Positions 63,282 to 64,000 of a DNA stretch of 64,000 nucleotides are shown one piece after another. Within the stretch, counting starts at the first letter, position 1, and every line of letters starts with the position of its first letter. Made by a program: the position numbers and the translations under genes. The notes beneath the pieces were generated by a model. It was not told where the DNA came from. It was given only the letters and a program-made list of their open reading frames with translations, and made no database searches. Origin of the DNA: Sphingobacteriales bacterium (lineage in GTDB: Bacteria; Bacteroidota; Bacteroidia; Chitinophagales; UBA2359). Location of the stretch: NCBI GenBank assembly GCA_016700115.1, contig CP064999.1, positions 3,162,001-3,226,000 of the forward strand. Direction: 5' to 3'.

Positions 63282-64000
63282 TCACTTTTCACTTACCAAA
63301 ATCTTCCCGCTTGCCACTGCCTGCCCCGATAAGGGCAACAACACCCGATAGTAGTAAATGCCCGCCGGAAGATGTGCTACCGAAATCTCCTCAATGCCGT
63401 TGTTGCCGGTTAAGGTGGTTTCGGCTACCTGCCTGCCGGTTATGTCGTACAAATACCATCCGGCATTGCCCGAAGGAAGGATGCCGGATGGTATTTGGTA
63501 GCGGATGTTGAGATAGGTAGAAGCAGGAACGGGATAGACCATTGCCGATATTTCAGGGCTTGAATTGGAGGTGATGCCGGGCAGCACTTCTGCCACTACG
63601 GTGCTGTCGCAACCCACATAACTGCATGTATTTCCAAGGCTGTCTATTTTTAAGACCCATGCGGTTTGGGGGTCGTTGTATTGATAACCTGCTAAAACGT
63701 AGCCGCCATCAGGAGTGGGTTGGAGATCTTTGATATATACATGTTTAGTCGGATTTAATGTAGGGGTTACTACCCAATCTAAATTCCCGTTTGTATGAAA
63801 GGAGGCTATGAAAGGTTGGGGGGTAAAATCGTCAGGGCGATAGTATCCGCTGCTGATAAAGCTTTTATCTTGGCGAATGATGGGTAAAACCTGTAAACCA
63901 CTTATACCCGGCAGGAAAGTATGCTTCTTTTGCCAAATGATGCTTCCTGCTTCATCAATTTTAGCTAAATATAACTTTCTAACTCCACCCTCATATATAC
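63282..64000 (-). CDS. C-terminal part of a T9SS-sorted secreted protein, running off the window
   Basis: On the minus strand one frame is open from 64000 to the stop at 63282. It reads YLAKIDEAGSIIWQKKH, FISSGYYRPDDFTPQPF, then DGGYVLAGYQYNDPQTAWVL and KIDSLGNTCSYVGCDSTVVA, repeats typical of long surface proteins with beta-propeller-like DGGY..AG units. It ends in a type A sorting domain (MVYPVPASTYLNIRYQIPSG; LYDITGRQVAETTL; LPAGIYYYRVLL). An internal Met at 63617 is not the real start. The 5' end lies outside. Confidence 0.85.
   Translation of the reverse strand, partial: IYEGGVRKLYLAKIDEAGSIIWQKKHTFLPGISGLQVLPIIRQDKSFISSGYYRPDDFTPQPFIASFHTNGNLDWVVTPTLNPTKHVYIKDLQPTPDGGYVLAGYQYNDPQTAWVLKIDSLGNTCSYVGCDSTVVAEVLPGITSNSSPEISAMVYPVPASTYLNIRYQIPSGILPSGNAGWYLYDITGRQVAETTLTGNNGIEEISVAHLPAGIYYYRVLLPLSGQAVASGKILVSEK

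Overview
The window looks like a chromosomal segment of a member of the Bacteroidota, probably an environmental Saprospira/Chitinophaga-type lineage. Indicators are moderate-to-low GC, type IX secretion (T9SS) C-terminal sorting domains on several secreted proteins, a TTTG/TAnnTTTG-type promoter before rpsP, starts without clear Shine-Dalgarno sites, a TamB plus a lipoprotein BamA homologue of the TamL kind, and many lipoproteins.

Layout. 0-10.9 kb is housekeeping: tRNA-Cys, folB, a glutaryl-CoA-type dehydrogenase, an IS982 remnant, a secreted PhoD phosphatase, lipB, a cysteine-type formate dehydrogenase, a GlsB-like membrane protein, and rpsP-rimM. 11.1-12.2 kb is an IS630-family element. 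12.3-14.7 kb carries an isochorismatase-fold hydrolase and a long-chain acyl-CoA ligase. 14.7-16.8 kb (minus strand) is an ECF sigma locus with two small membrane proteins and Hsp20. A promoter-like motif (TTTTAAAATAT-N14-CGTCAT) occurs there three times with identical spacing. 16.9-23.4 kb (minus) holds tamB, a PHP phosphoesterase and a lipoprotein. 23.4-24.4 kb is noncoding and contains a 13-unit, exactly 21-bp-periodic degenerate repeat. A frameshifted CotH/T9SS protein and dnaK follow.

29.5-52.2 kb is the accessory heart of the window: a head-to-tail array, all on the plus strand, of about nine truncated RHS modules. Each consists of an RHS core (YGARWYDPQ..RWGQ.DPL), usually followed by a variable C-terminal domain (CT). 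In most modules a small lipoprotein gene overlaps or abuts the end of the CT. No module has an RHS N-terminus or secretion signal. CTs include three JAB/JAMM-like metallopeptidase domains accompanied by two paralogous lipoproteins each, a fourth JAMM CT with another lipoprotein, a metzincin-like CT lacking the catalytic Glu, two HExxxHG-type CTs and one beta-rich CT. A block of about 3 kb is duplicated in tandem (37.0-40.7 and 42.7-45.5 kb), and one copy is interrupted by an IS630 element. The array also carries IS982, a second IS630-type and an IS1182 element, and palindromic repeats fused to the same point of the RHS core. I read it as a store of orphan toxin/immunity cassettes, with lipoproteins as candidate envelope-located immunity proteins. 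This is inference from gene order.

52.4-64 kb returns to core genes: a conserved hypothetical protein, groES-groEL, a secreted metzincin with CUB domains, a TamL-like outer-membrane protein, an M61-like peptidase, and the C-terminal end of a T9SS protein running off the window. groES and dnaK, which bracket the array, share a sigma-54-like element at the same distance from their start codons.

Many frameshifts lie in homopolymers, both in array genes and in the otherwise intact CotH gene. Some pseudogene calls may therefore reflect assembly error rather than decay.
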